A stretch of 64,000 bases of DNA from Agapanthus africanus (GCA_030015575.1 JASDDO010000026.1:187761739-187825738), one strand, 5' to 3'; counted from the stretch's first letter, positions 45,698 to 57,993 are shown. A program made the numbers and translations. The notes: a model not told the origin generated them from the sequence alone.

Positions 45698-47069
45698 ATC
45701 CCATCATTTAAGTCCTAAAGCCAATCACAGAAAAGAAACGAAAATAACACGTACGCTTATGCCATCCGCATTCGCCGCAATGTTCCGTTATGCACCGTTA
45801 GGTTACTTAACTAACGGCATACCGGGACAGGACTAGCGCGGGTGTAAAACATAAGCAACGTCTACTATATATCATATATATAATATGTCATTCGTCTCAG
45901 ATATCACAGAACACAGGCAGCAGAAACATAGATATAACGTGGGATATCCTAGGACGTCCATATTTAGTATTTAGCCAGAATAGAAAATACGGATTCCACG
46001 GTCGGGATGAATAGCCAAGCCCACACCCTGGACCCCTACGAGAGCTGCAAGTGACCCTACCAATCCTGGAGTTTAGGAGACCCGGTCTCGACTCCTCGAG
46101 ATAGCCTCCCACTGAACCCCAGAACCCGGTCACCTGTGCTCCCCTCCTTGGGTCCATCCTAATGCGGAAAAGTAAATAATATACAACACTGGTAACACAA
46201 CCGCAACCTGGAAGTGCCCCAAATAAAAGAATATTACATTACATTTGAATTTACATGAATGAAAATGTAAAACTCTCATCTCACAAAAAACCCCCCGGCT
46301 ATTCGATCGCGGCAATCCTACACATCATATCTCAGCAACACATAATATCACATATCATCAACGTAAGTAAGTATGCATACCCCAATTGTCGTTGATGTAT
46401 AGCAACGAAACCGGCGATATCTAACATACTACACTTACGGTCACAGAAAAGAAAGTGTAAAACTACAATATTTGGAATCCAGATTCTCTTTAGACATCAT
46501 AAATGCGAAATATCACATATTTCGTATTGCATGCCTAAACCATATGAATTCCACATATTGTATCACATTCCAGACAAACAGACAGTATTAAAGTTTTCGA
46601 ACGAACAATCAAGCACCCAAGATTCACTAAAGCTCAACACTTGAGCAGGGTTCAAAAGATCTGGAGTGTGACACAGTAGTGGCGGGCCAGCCGTAGAAGG
46701 GTCAAGCCAACGCCTCACATGTGGCACGCCGTACTGCCCCAAACCCTAGGGTTCATAGGGCAGTTCGAGACGGTCACATAATCGAGTTAAGGTTTGTTGT
46801 CTTCTAGAGGGACCACCGCAAAAAGACTTGCACGTATCTCCAAACTACTTAAACCCCGTGAATATTGAGTAAATGATATTCGTTCAAACACTTCAATACT
46901 TTCTAGTTTACCCGGAAAAGAAAACGAAATGAAAATTCCGATCGAAACCACGAGTCCAAAAACATCTCCAGAATTTTTCAACAGCAGATTCAGATTAAAC
47001 ATACTCAAAATATACTATAGCAGGTAAAGAAAAACACTATGCAAAAATTGGTCAAAGATCCCCTTATAT

Positions 47070-47117
47070 GGCCGCGGATCCACGGCCTAAGCTTGCTTAT
47101 GCCGCGGTTCCGCGGCC
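47070..47117 (-). repeat. GC-rich nested palindrome in element E leader
   Basis: GGCCGCGGATCCACGGCC (47070-47087) and GCCGCGGTTCCGCGGCC (47101-47117), with spacer TAAGCTTGCTTAT. It lies about 185-245 nt downstream of the primer site. Confidence 0.9.
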
Positions 47118-47301
47118 AAAAGTACTGTTCATGGACACGAATTTTCCAGTTTGTCTTATATTTACCTGCTATATTTTTTGAGAATTTTTAATTCTGAAAA
47201 AAGTCAGTTTTTAAAATATTTCCAGAGAGCACCCTTAAAAGTCGTATTTCGGTTCGATCGGAGTTTTAACTCCGTAAAAAGGTCGCCTAATGTTCTAGGT
47301 C

Positions 47302-47314
47302 GGCTCTGATACCA
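47302..47314 (-). other. Element E primer binding site
   Basis: Minus strand TGGTATCAGAGCC, one base from the 5' LTR; initiator Met tRNA type. Confidence 0.92.
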
Positions 47315-47315
47315 A

Positions 47316-49379
47316 TGTAAGGTTAGTATAGCACCCTATGAAGTGTTTTGAAGCATCACATGACCCAAAGTTTTAATTTTTAAGGTGCTAAACTAACATG
47401 GAAAGGGATCGATCCTAGAAAATTAGGGTTATTAAACATTAAGCTAGAAAAGATTAGGGTTTGAAGGCTACAACCTTTGTAGCTCCCCTTTTTGCTTCAC
47501 TCCTTAGGCTTTTGGGTGTTGGAAGAAGATCCTCTTGTTGTCCTCTTACGTCCACGACGATCCACCTGGAGTTTCCCGTCCAAGCTAGCAAATTTGGAAA
47601 AACCAAGAGAACACTCTAATCAAGTCGGCTAAACTTGATTAGAATGATGTTGTGGCTATGGATCTCACTTCAAAATCCTATTTTTATGAGTATTTTACTC
47701 TCTTATAAGAACTAGAGAGCAAAGCATGGAGGTTGATGAAGATGGTGGTCTTTTTTTTTTGAAGAAGAGAATGAATTATCCTTGAAAGAGAAAAGAAAAA
47801 TAACTATATATATTTTTCTTTCTCATAACCAACCATGGTTAGATTTAAAGATATCATTTGATTTAAGTTAAAAGCATAATAAGAAAATAAACCATGGGTT
47901 AAAAGTTAGGTGAGCATGGTAGAGTTTAGAAGAGTGTAGAAACTCTTAAATGATTTAACCCATTTTTCATTTCCTTTTGCTTTAATTTAAATCCAATAAT
48001 AATCCAAAAATAACCATGGTGTAATTCTTATATATCCACCATTCTCATTGTATAAACAACCATGATAATATAATGTATGTATGCATGTGTGCATGCACAT
48101 CCACATGTGCAAGAACAAAAATGAATGCATACATGCATGCATACATCCATAATAAATAAGATAGGATTTTGTAGTGAGAAGCTAATGATAAATCAACACT
48201 TGATTCACTAATCCGGTTATATCACATACGACCCGACCATTAGCAATCCGCCCAATTAATAAACGGTATCCCATACACGCATTTTAATCGGGTCCAAGCG
48301 CATATCTCATACGCGCACCACAACGTTTCGCCTGGACTAGGTAACTCCTATGTGGGACTCTAAGACTCGTCAATACGCCGGCAGTGGGTGATGATCATAT
48401 CAAGCACCCCCAAGCCGCAAGCGGTCAGCTAAACGTAACGGCCACCCGGGTATTGAGCGATTAGAAGAAAACAAGCGAACCTGTTACAATTCCCGTCGAG
48501 CCATCCGGCAACACTACCGTACAGTCCGGTCTCTTCGTCAGATACGCTGCATATCGAGCCTAGGGATGGTCACGTCGACCCCAATAACTCAATAAGTCGT
48601 GTCGGTGAATGGTCTATAACAGATCGAGAAACTACTGATAACACTTATCAGCAAATCTCAGCAGCCCTGGCCAGGGACTTGCTGTTATAACCAGTCGAGC
48701 ACAGCACAACATCAACTCCTAATACCGGGAGAGACGAAACCCCTCCTATCGCTCATTGCCTTCGTGTGTCTCGGGATTGTACCCAACGGCCACCTGTTTG
48801 CACGACTCAGTAGAGCCGTGGTAGGGTGGCAATCAAAGTACAGTGGGAGAACACACAAGGCTCTATGACGATCTCGGGTCTACAGACTAACCTGTACCAG
48901 TGTCACCTGAGAACTGCTATCCGACGATAGATATAATTCCATATAGGAGTTCTCGGTGAGTCCGTCCAGTGTACCCAGTCACCACTGAGCACCCGTATAT
49001 GATCTTGATGTCAACATCGATGAATGTGGGAACATTCATCGCCCATCGTATGGGTCTAGTATCATATACGCTAGTCTACTCTGGTATATCAATGCCCCAT
49101 CTTGATATACCTATGACTAGGGACGTTCTAGGATATGCTTATAGACTACAGATGTCCCACTAGTATGATCTCCATCATAATCAGAGTAGTCAAGCCGATA
49201 TCCTTAGGGCTTTATCAGCATGTGTGAATGAATAGAAGCATGATCAAATAAACATGTCAGATAAAGAAGTACCAGATAGCATACTATCATGTCGAGCAAG
49301 AATGCAAACTGAATATATATACATGTATAGATACATCCACTATCACATAATGGCCTCTAGGGCATACATATATCCAACA
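47316..49379 (-). repeat. Element E 5' LTR (2,064 bp)
   Basis: Plus strand TGTAAGG (47316) to CCAACA (49379), followed by ATAGT, the right copy of the target duplication. It contains a long T-run near 47751 and GCATGT/ACATGC-rich sequence near 48075-48145. Confidence 0.95.
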
Positions 49380-49844
49380 ATAGTTTCCTAGTTACGAACC
49401 CTAGAATAGGTTTACACCCCCACACACACACGCTTGCTTGTTATACTTATACCTGGATAATGAGGATAGTGTATGATATTTGGAGATGAGTCGATGAGAT
49501 TGGGCATAGTGCCATGAGATCGGTGATATGATGTGATTCGTATTTGGGACACGACATGAGATTTTAGCGGGCCTTTGGACGTGTGTTTTACACACGTATT
49601 TATAGTTATATAGATGGTATCGATTTGTACTAGACTTAGATCAGTACCCCAGATAATGAGATATGATGATAAGGATACCGGATAATTGATGAGATGGATG
49701 TGATGTTGACCTGTACGCAGCTTTGGAGATGTCGTACGATGAGTTACCGTACGAGCTTTATTTGATGATAGATCCGCACTCATGACTCGAGGATGTCATA
49801 TGATATTGTATCGTACGCGGTACCTTTGAGGCGGGATCATCGAA

Positions 49845-49866
49845 TATTATATATATATATATATAT
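49845..49866. repeat. AT microsatellite in element F
   Basis: A run of alternating A and T of about 20 bases inside the F LTR, ending at TCGACTC. Confidence 0.85.
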
Positions 49867-50594
49867 CGACTCAGATTTAGGTGGTTTCCATACCCCTCCT
49901 GATTGACTTGTTAGTTAGAGCTGTAGTTTTGCTAGTAGATGTTAGGCTAGGCCGATGTCATACCTATTTCAAAAAAACTAACGAATCAGGAGTATTTTAA
50001 ATACAGGCAAAGGGATTCTACGGATATTTTCAAAAGACGCATCTTTTCTTAAAAACGCCGTAGCCCTTATTTCCCTAAAAACCCCGATTCGTCTTCTTTC
50101 AGATGGCAAAACAGTATGACATAGATACATTGATGTAGATTCTGCACTGTTGTGCTTATTATTCATTTGCCGCATATTCTTACTGTTTGCATCGCATTTC
50201 ATGTTAAATATGTTTATTATTATATCAAAACCATGCTGATAGGACACCAACACCATTATCGATGATGCATATGTTCCACGTACACCTTCTTGCCGGCTCA
50301 CACACTTCATCATCGATAATTGCCATGTCACTACACTGTAGGACTGTTGCATTCAGGATATGAACCCCTTGCAGGGCATACTTGTTGTGTACATACATAT
50401 CGTACACTCATGCTTGTGCACATACCTATTGTACACCCATACTTCCATGATATACTGATGTGCTTACATTTCTTTTATATGTCGCATACATCATGCTTTG
50501 TGATTATACGCATCGAGATATGTTGTTTCCATGATATTTCTGGATTTGTGAACCGTGGTCATTTCAAAAAAGAGTATGTATTGTTTTAAAAACC

Positions 50595-52177
50595 TGATTG
50601 TTAGAGATTCTGCGTGTTCAAGTTTAGTTAATTACCGCAATCAAGACGGTTTCGCTTGTAGCTAGCCGGTTAAGTACGGGTCGTCCGCAGGGAGATGGAA
50701 ATCTTTTTCTATGTGCTTTAACGAGTTAAGTCCAATTTTCCAGATTTGTTTGTGATTATCTAAGTGTTAAAATGATATGTAAAGAGAGCTTGTTAGGGTT
50801 AGGATTAGGTTAGTTTGAGTTAGGAGTCCCTCACTTCTTTCATTGCCACTTTTAATATCGGTGTTACGGTAATCGGCAACAACGGAGATTAGCACGACTA
50901 GGAAGGAACTTGCGAGTATAAGCTAGGCTTTCCAACGCTTAAGTTCTTCCTTTTGGTGCTTGTCCGTCCGTTCTTGGCTCTTAGCCATAACCTCCGGTTA
51001 ATTCAACCACAACCGGTCTCACTACGGAATCACCGCTATCATGTAGGATAGGGTGCCGTAAGGAGCGGATTGTGGTTCAATTAACGGGAGTCGATTTAAG
51101 ATGTTGGGCAAGGAAAGAGTGAGAGAGATTTCCTTCTCTCAAACTTCCCTTATCCTACCCTAACAAGTATGAAACTACTCACACATCATAATGAAAAGAA
51201 AACAAAACAAAAGAGGAAGATAGAAAGAAGGAGATTAGGAGATAACAACTAGCTATTTGCGACCTCACCTTGGCAAGGATCAAGCGTAAGCATCATGGTT
51301 GTTTTAAGGATAAGGAAAAAGAGAAAGAAAGAAACAACAAGAAATAACAACAACTAAGTTATCAAATGAAAATTACAACAATTAACAAGTTAACTAAAGA
51401 ACAAGACAAGCATGATAAGTAAACGGTTCTTCTTTATTCATCATTCTTCACTCACAAAAGCTCACTACAAGATTTTCAATGGAGAAGAGATGAGAAGAGG
51501 AAGAAGAAACAAATATTCTAAACCTAGAAAAATACAAGATTATGCACCCTTGGCTTCACAAGTTCTGGACTATTTATAGGTAGGAAACTGAAAATCTAGG
51601 GCAACCATCAGAATACAAATGAAAAGACCCAAATACCCCCCAATTTTGGTGCTCTGCGGAGGCCGTACGGCCGCGGTTCCGCGGCCTAAGCATGCTTAGG
51701 CCGTGGTTCCGCGGCCTACTTGGAGAATTGGGTCACCAAACTTGGTGGGATTTCCTGGTATTTTGTGCCCTTTATTCTGGTATATGTATTTTCTCAGATT
51801 GTCTTCACGATTTTTCCAGAATTTCTGTTGAGCAAAAGGTGATTTGATGTGTATCTTTTTGTCATGATTTCCTCGAGCTCCGTGTAGATTTCTTGGATCT
51901 TGTTCTGCCATTGAGCCTTGTGCATGAAAACGACATTGATTTGCCGTTTTGTCTCTTAAACTGGTGTGTGGCAACAGACGGATAAAGAGCGGAGATCCGT
52001 GTTTTATCTGTGGTGGCAAGAACCCGGACTTTGTCGTGTTTTTCCATGAATTTCACCGTTTTAGAGCCGAGAACCTGTATCCTGCAATTGACTAGCAAAC
52101 ACGGCTCAAGAGTACCTACCGATATGCAATGTGATGAAAATTGGGCGGTATGAAAATGCAAAAATCTGATATGAACG
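50595..52177 (-). repeat. Probable solo LTR of an Athila-like gypsy element inside F
   Basis: The left end TGATTGTTAGAGATTCTGCG resembles the inner end of the G LTR (TGATTGATAATTCTTAACG), and both are followed by CGCTTGTAGC and GTCGTCC-like sequence. TATAAATA lies on the minus strand at 51578-51571. A GC-rich palindrome lies upstream of it (51669-51716). The right end is less certain: AAACC at 52178-52182 matches AAACC at 50590-50594 as a duplication, but the terminal CA would be CG. Confidence 0.6.
51669..51716 (-). repeat. GC-rich nested palindrome in gypsy solo LTR
   Basis: GGCCGCGGTTCCGC (51669-51682) and GTGGTTCCGCGGCC (51703-51716) flank a perfect 20-base palindrome GGCCTAAGCATGCTTAGGCC (51683-51702). 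This is the clearest copy of the centre sequence. Confidence 0.88.
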
Positions 52178-53933
52178 AAACCCGATTACCCTTGATATGA
52201 TATTTCAGTGCGCCCATCATGAGTTTTATCTGTGCTGATACATATATGTATACCCTATGCGAGGAAGAGCCGTAGGCCGTATGCGGGTACATGGTGGGGC
52301 TCGGTATGGTACCCCGGGGCAAGAAAGGGATGCTGTGTATACAGACGGTGAGCCTGGCAGAGGGACTACTACCTACCGGTGATAGTATTTGGGCTCGGCG
52401 GATATCCGGAGGATACCGACCGGAGTCGAGAGATGATATGGGCCGATCCGGACTGACAGAGCCCGTGGGCTGATCCGGACTGATGGAGCCTGATATATGA
52501 GGATTTACGTGCCGATGCTAGGCATGGGTTTCATGATGTTTTCGAGTGTCGATGATTGACACTCAGGTTCCATGATTTGATATGTCCCGAGCGACACATG
52601 TTGATTTACATCCTCATACTTCCATGCATATGCTTTATCATACTTACATGCATGATGCTTATTGTCATTGGGTGACACGTGGACGATTTCCACATACATA
52701 TAGTTGACATTGATACTATAGTTGGATGATATCCACATACTCATATACTTCATGATATAGTTGACACTGACTACATTGATCATACCTCACATTATGATAT
52801 GTTATTACCTGAGGCACTGGCACGAGCACTTGGCACTACACTTATGTATAGATATTGCATTGCCACCTTATCATGCTTCAGACTTATACATTTGAGGTTT
52901 ATATGTATATATCTGATCGTATTGACTTAGGATTGTGTCATATATACGATTTCTGCTCTGTGATGTTTTCTATTCACGAGTTGGCAACTCACCCCCGTTG
53001 TGCCGCAGTTCTTGCAGATTTTGCCGTACAGGTTTCAATACGGCTTTTCTTGCACACTGCTTCCTTTCTGGGTGATTGCATTGTTAGGTGGGTTCACTCA
53101 CATCGTGACCACCCTTGTATTATTTTATTCAGTTGTATCTAGTAATTCCATCAACCAAACATGTATTTTGTTTCAGACTTAGAAAACCAGTTCTGTATTA
53201 TTTCGACCTTAGAGTTGCGCGTTGTAGTATTATGGTTTTCATGCTGATTTTGAGTTTTCTTTTGAGTTTTGATTCTCGCCCTTCGGCGTTGTATATTATA
53301 CTGCTTGCGTGGTTGTGACCGTCGATTGACGAAGAGCTAGCTCCCGCTTGGGGATGCCTTTTATCATTGTATATATATTATTCATGTTGTACCCCGTTTG
53401 GGGCCAGTATTTACAAAGGAAACTCTGCCGAAATTTTCAGAAAAGAGTAGAGATTTTAAAATTGCATATTCGGCTTACTTATTTAAAAACCGTGCTTTTA
53501 AAACATGTTTTCCTTACTTCTTAAAAACTAGTTTTCTTTATTTACTCCTTAAAATGGTTTTAGATTTCTGTGCTTTTGGCTTACTTGAATTAGATGGAGT
53601 CCTATAGACTTCATATGATTCAAGGCCAGTCCCGTGCTATTTCGGGTCGTGACAGTGGAATCTGCATTTTTTACTGGCTTAATTAAAATACGGAATTCCT
53701 AGTATATCCAATATTTCATATGCGTTCTTCTGCCGCTAATATTCTGTGATGTGATCACTTGATATTATGAGATAAATGCTTATATTATATATATGATATA
53801 TAATAACTATTGATGCTTTCGTTTCTTCTGTGATACTTTGGAAGCATAATTGATGGGACATCATTAATGAGATTAATGAAATAAAAGAAACCTAAAGATG
53901 TTGCAGATTCTTGTTTTAAAAATTGGCAGCTCT

Positions 53934-54180
53934 AGTTCTTGCTTTGCATAGATGTATTCCTTGTAGAATATCCATCACCTTATTCGATAAGGAAAGTGTC
54001 GAGACGTCTTCACCGGGAGTGACCTCTTTAGCGAAACTGGCAGATGCTACAACCCACTCGGTTTTGTCTTTTGATTGCTTTTCTAGTTCTTGTTTTGCAT
54101 AGTGGTATTTATGAAATATTTTGCACCTTATTCGATAAGGAAAGAGCCGAGATCCATTCACCGGGAGTGACCTCTTTAGC
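53934..54180 (+). repeat. Duplicated module in element D leader
   Basis: Two diverged copies of about 95-100 bases (53934-54033 and 54085-54180), both ending TTCACCGGGAGTGACCTC and homologous to the doubled module of B (23513-23749). Confidence 0.78.
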
Positions 54181-54321
54181 AAAACTAGTAAAAGCCTCAA
54201 AAACACTCCTTTTCAAAATTACTCGATTCAACAACGATATCATGTTCATTACGCAAAGGGTTTTCTTAAAAACCTGTTGTAGCCCTCCTTCATTTCAGAT
54301 AAGTAGTATTTAGTATTCGTG

Positions 54322-54530
54322 CTACGTTTGTTGGCTTTCGTCAAGGCGTAGTGTGCGGTAGCTGATTAGTGCTTATCTGCTTAAGCATATGATGTGATTG
54401 GATTAGGGTAGTCGTACGACTTTATTGGCTTTCGTCATGGGTCGTGCGGGTGGGTTTAATTAAATCATGAAATGTACGGGTTGAACTTGACTAGCGGACT
54501 ATGGTTTGTTGGCTTTCGTCAAGGTCATAG
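54322..54530 (+). other. Element D leader hairpin triplet, tetraloop UUUC
   Basis: TTGGC-TTTC-GTCAA at 54331-54344, 54425-54438 (last base T) and 54509-54522; spacings 94 and 84 nt. Outer stems: CTACG/CGTAG (54322-54351), CGTACGAC/GTCGTGCG around copy 2 (one U-G pair), and CTATG/CATAG (54499-54530). The three tetraloops are identical. Confidence 0.82.
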
Positions 54531-54973
54531 GACGCTAGGGGCAGAAGATTATCGGGAATTTCAAGTGTTGAAATTTGCAATGAGATTGTATACCTTCTAT
54601 GCGATTGTTGGATCCCGATACCCACTGAGAGTAAGAGTTATTCCTGAGAGAGTTTTACACATTACAATTAGCCGATCAAGTAGATGTCCAGAAAGGTGTT
54701 AACGAGATTATGCCCCTGGGAAAACGAGGTTTATTTTAATTAGGTCCGTGCGAAAGCGCGGGGAACCTCCCTCAAAGTACCGACACTGGCCTGGCCGAAA
54801 GATTGGCAAACTTGTAGGGTGTAATTAATCCCGGCTAGTCTTAACTTTTTGGGTTTGAAGGAAGATTTGATAAAAATAGTGGGAGCCATCCTGATTAGAT
54901 AAAATAATAACCAATCTAATCTTGTAAGAGCGCACGCAGAGTGTTTTCTTCTCTCTCTCTTCTGGTAGCGACC

Positions 54974-57900
54974 ATGTCACGCCTTAATCAAGATAATAAT
55001 ATGGATGCATTGACCGAACCTGCTTATTATACTGAGCAGGGAAACGTTGGTTCCGCTCTATCTTATAATTGTTATAAGTTCGAGCAGGAAATATGGGAAT
55101 ATCCGGATTCCTATGCCACCCAATCGAGGAATAAGCATGTTGATGCATATTCTTCGGGTGTCTTCATTACCAAGAACTGTTTCTCAGTATCCTCTACGTC
55201 ATAGGTATGAGATACCGGATTAGGATCCCACATATGTAATTTGTTACATAGGCTGCAGTAAGGTAGAGAACGGGGATTGGGTGATATGTCTTTCAGTGTT
55301 AGAGAATGGTGCAATTGTTGCAGCTAAATCAGTTGGCAGATATCACCTTGTATTACCAAATGGTAAATACATTGATTCTGGACAAATGTTATTACATACC
55401 GAACCTGATATATAACATTACATCAGATTCTTTATTAAGTTAAAGAAGGATATAATTCTGTATTGGAGGATAATGTCATGAACATTTCCTGAATCAAGAG
55501 TTGATTGGATCATGCACGTTACGCAATAGCATATATATTCTAAATCAAACCACAGTTCAAAGTATATAAAACACACACAAGAGGAATAGTTCAGAAATGA
55601 ACGAATCCTTCTTGTGGCATTGTAGACTAGGTCATATCAATGCGACAAAACCATCTAAGTTACATAAGGATGAATATGAGAATCTGTTCAAATTTTCATC
55701 TTATGATACTTTCCAATCTTGTCTCAAAGGTAAAATGACCAATACTCCGTTTACTGGAAACAGAAAAAGAGTTACTGAACTCTTGGGACGGATACATGAT
55801 GATGTATACGGTCCTAAGTCTACAAATGCTAGGGTTGGTTCTTTGTACTTCATTACATTCATCGACGATCTCTCAAGATTCATACATATGTTCCTGTTGA
55901 AACACAAGTTTGAAAATTTTGAGAAATTCAAGGAATATAAGCTTGAAGTTATGAACCAGATGGGTAGATGTATTAAGTCCTACAATGTGATCGAGAAGGA
56001 GAATAAATGCGCATGGAATTCCTGGAGTTTCTAAACAGAGAATATGATTCTCTCTCACCTTACTCCTTCGAGTACACCACAACACAACGGTGTATCGGGG
56101 CGGAGGTATTGCACCCTATTAGATATGGTGCGCTCTATGTTGAGTACTGCTGAGTTGCCTGTTTCCTTTTGGAGTTATGCACTTGAGAAGCTGCATACCT
56201 ATTGAATGGGGTTCCAACCAAATCAGTGCCTACCACTCCATATGAGATATGGAATGGGAAGAGACCATGTCTTAAATGAGTTAAGATATGGGGTTATCTG
56301 GCCTATGTTGAAAAGCAAAATCTGGACAAGCTCGAGATAAGGTCAATTCTATATAAGTTTGTTGGATATCCCAAACATTTGCGAGGGAATATCTTCTACC
56401 AACTGAGGAGCAAAATGTGTTTTGTTTCTCAGCGTACCACCTTTTTAGAAAAGGAATTTCTTATGAAGAAATTAGTGGTCATGAGGTAGAACTGGAGGGA
56501 GTTCCAGCTGGACAAACTAACAGCTGATGATTTGGTGAAACCAAAGTATTCAATAGTCTCTGACGAACCTTAGCCTCTCTGCGAATCTGTTAGGGTTCCT
56601 CATCCACTTGAGAGATACTACGGTCTTCTCGGTGACAGTGGGAGTGAGGATTGCATCATGGTAGATGATGGCCCAACTAGGTTTAGGCAGGCCATCACAA
56701 GTGGAGACTCTGTGAAAAGGCTGGATGCTATGCAATCAAAGATAGAATCCATGTACACCAACAAAGTATGACTTTGAATGTTGCACTTGAAGGGGAAAAA
56801 CCCATCGGGAGAAAATGGATCTTGAGAAAATTCTTGGTGTAGATGGAAAAGTTGAGACTTTCAAAGCTATACTTAAGTCTATCAGGATTAAAGCAAGCAT
56901 CGCGGAGTTGGAACATCTGTTTTGATGCGGTTGTCAAAGAGTTTGACTTCATCAAAAAGGTAGATGAACCTTGTGTATATAAGAAGGTTGTAGAGAGTAA
57001 GGGTATCTTTCTCGTATTGTAAATAGATGACATACTCTTGATAGGAAATGGTTTCCTATGCTACACTTGGTCAAGTTCCTCTTATCACGAGCATTCTCCA
57101 TGGAAGATCTGGATGATACCTACTACATCTTGTGAATTATGATCTATGGTGATAGATCTATGTGGATGTTGGGAGTGTCCCAAATCCATGTACATTAACA
57201 CCATACTAAAGGGGTTTAGTATGGAGGATTCTAAGCGTGGTAGTTCGCCCACTTACTCATGAATCACTCTCTCCAAAAAGATGTCTCTCAAGACTGATTT
57301 GGAGAGAGCTCGCGTACAAGGGATACCCTATACTTCGGCAGTAGGCTCTATCACTTGTGCGACGTTATGTACCAGACCAGATGTAGCTGACTCACTAGGT
57401 GTAGTGATTAGGAATCAATCGGATCTTGGGAGAATCACTGGATAGCTGTGTAGGACAGTCTTAAGTACTTGAGAAGCACTGAAGAAATGTTCTTGGGGTT
57501 TGGTAACGGTATACTCCAGTGGGAGTCCTTTACCAATTCCAGCTCCCAGAGTGATAAGGTTGACTGAAAGTCAGTCACGGGCTTTGTCTTTACCCTCAGT
57601 GGAGGGACTGTATGTTGGAAGAGTTCTGAGCTATATACCGTGACAGACTAGACGATAAAGGCTGAATAGATTGCTACCAATGATGCTGCCAAAGTGGCAG
57701 TCTGGACATTTCTTGTTCATGAGATGAACATAGTTCTTACCATCGAGTGTCCAATAACTGTTATTGTGACAACAATGGAGTTGTGGCTTTGGCCTAGGAA
57801 AGCCGGTCCCATCAGCGTTCCAGACATATTCTAAGGATAGTATCATCTGATCAGGGAGTTGGTTGATCTCCAAGGGATCGAGGTTAGGTGAGTAGACGGG

Positions 57901-57990
57901 AAGGATAACACAGCGGATCCACTCATAAAGGCCTTACCTTAGAGAGACTTCTATAGGACGTTGAGTATGAGGTACTACAACAAATGAGCT
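54974..57990 (+). pseudogene. Element D coding remnant: Gag mostly deleted, pol degraded
   Basis: ATG at 54974 opens 77 codons. The first 50 or so (MSRLNQDNNMDALTEPAYY...) do not look like Gag; the last match the segment just before protease (SSGVFITKNCFSVSSTS). Then follow a damaged protease (DTGLGSHICN), integrase (FLWHCRLGH, CQSCLKGKMTNTPF, 55597-56034), RT with YVDD changed to stop-IDD near 57020, and RNase H traces to about 57980. Frameshifts and stops are numerous, and part of RT is missing near 56850-56880. No product is expected. Confidence 0.85.
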
Positions 57991-57993
57991 TAG

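Larger units (their letters stand above)
44813..47301 (-). promoter_or_regulatory. Element E untranslated leader
   Basis: About 2.5 kb, ordered like the leaders of A and C. In sense order: GC palindrome (47117-47070), AACCCTAGGGTT dyad (46753-46742), CGTTAG/CTAACG hairpin (about 45832-45788), TACATTAAT hairpin (45697-45677), GGAG...CTCC hairpin (about 45593-45577) and hairpin triplet (45462-45257). An upstream ATG (GCCATTAAGAG on the plus strand near 44821) is out of frame with gag. Confidence 0.8.
38805..49379 (-). mobile_element. Element E: complete, nearly intact Ty1/copia retrotransposon (10,575 bp)
   Basis: LTRs at 38805-40871 (3') and 47316-49379 (5'), TG...CA ends, ATAGT duplicated at 38800-38804 and 49380-49384, primer site 47302-47314, leader, gag-pol 44812-40886 and polypurine tract. 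The gag-pol frame is open except for one TAG. The two LTRs differ at roughly 25-30 positions by eye, so it is fairly young but older than A. It is the innermost member of the nest. Confidence 0.96.
37139..53654 (+). mobile_element. Element F: probable chromovirus solo LTR (about 4.3 kb net), interrupted by E and a gypsy solo LTR
   Basis: Starts TGTAACATTTCG and ends TTCGGGTCGTGACA, with GTGGA at 37134-37138 and 53655-53659. Such ends and internal phrases (GCCCTTCGGCGTTGTAT near 53280; GGATGCAAGGTGAG near 38609) resemble LTRs of Tekay/Del-type plant chromoviruses. I find no second copy of its termini and no coding domains, so it looks like one very long solo LTR: 37139-38804, 49385-50594 and about 52183-53654. 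A TATA box (TATAAA, 37637-37642) lies in its first part. The strand is that of the TG...CA and TATA orientation. Confidence 0.7.
53660..54973 (+). promoter_or_regulatory. Element D leader, second part
   Basis: Resumes after F with ATCTGCATTTTTTACTGG, matching C near 27127. It holds a TCATTAAT/ATTAATGA hairpin (53861-53879), the doubled module (53934-54033 and 54085-54180) with a CCTTAT-TCG-ATAAGG hairpin in each copy, and the hairpin triplet (54322-54530). The CGTTAG/CTAACG hairpin present in A, B, C and E is missing. Confidence 0.8.

Noticed and set aside
52291..52473. Possible gene in the GC-richer part of F (52.2-52.5 kb)
   Set aside because: Short frame only; the surrounding text is typical of long chromovirus LTRs.
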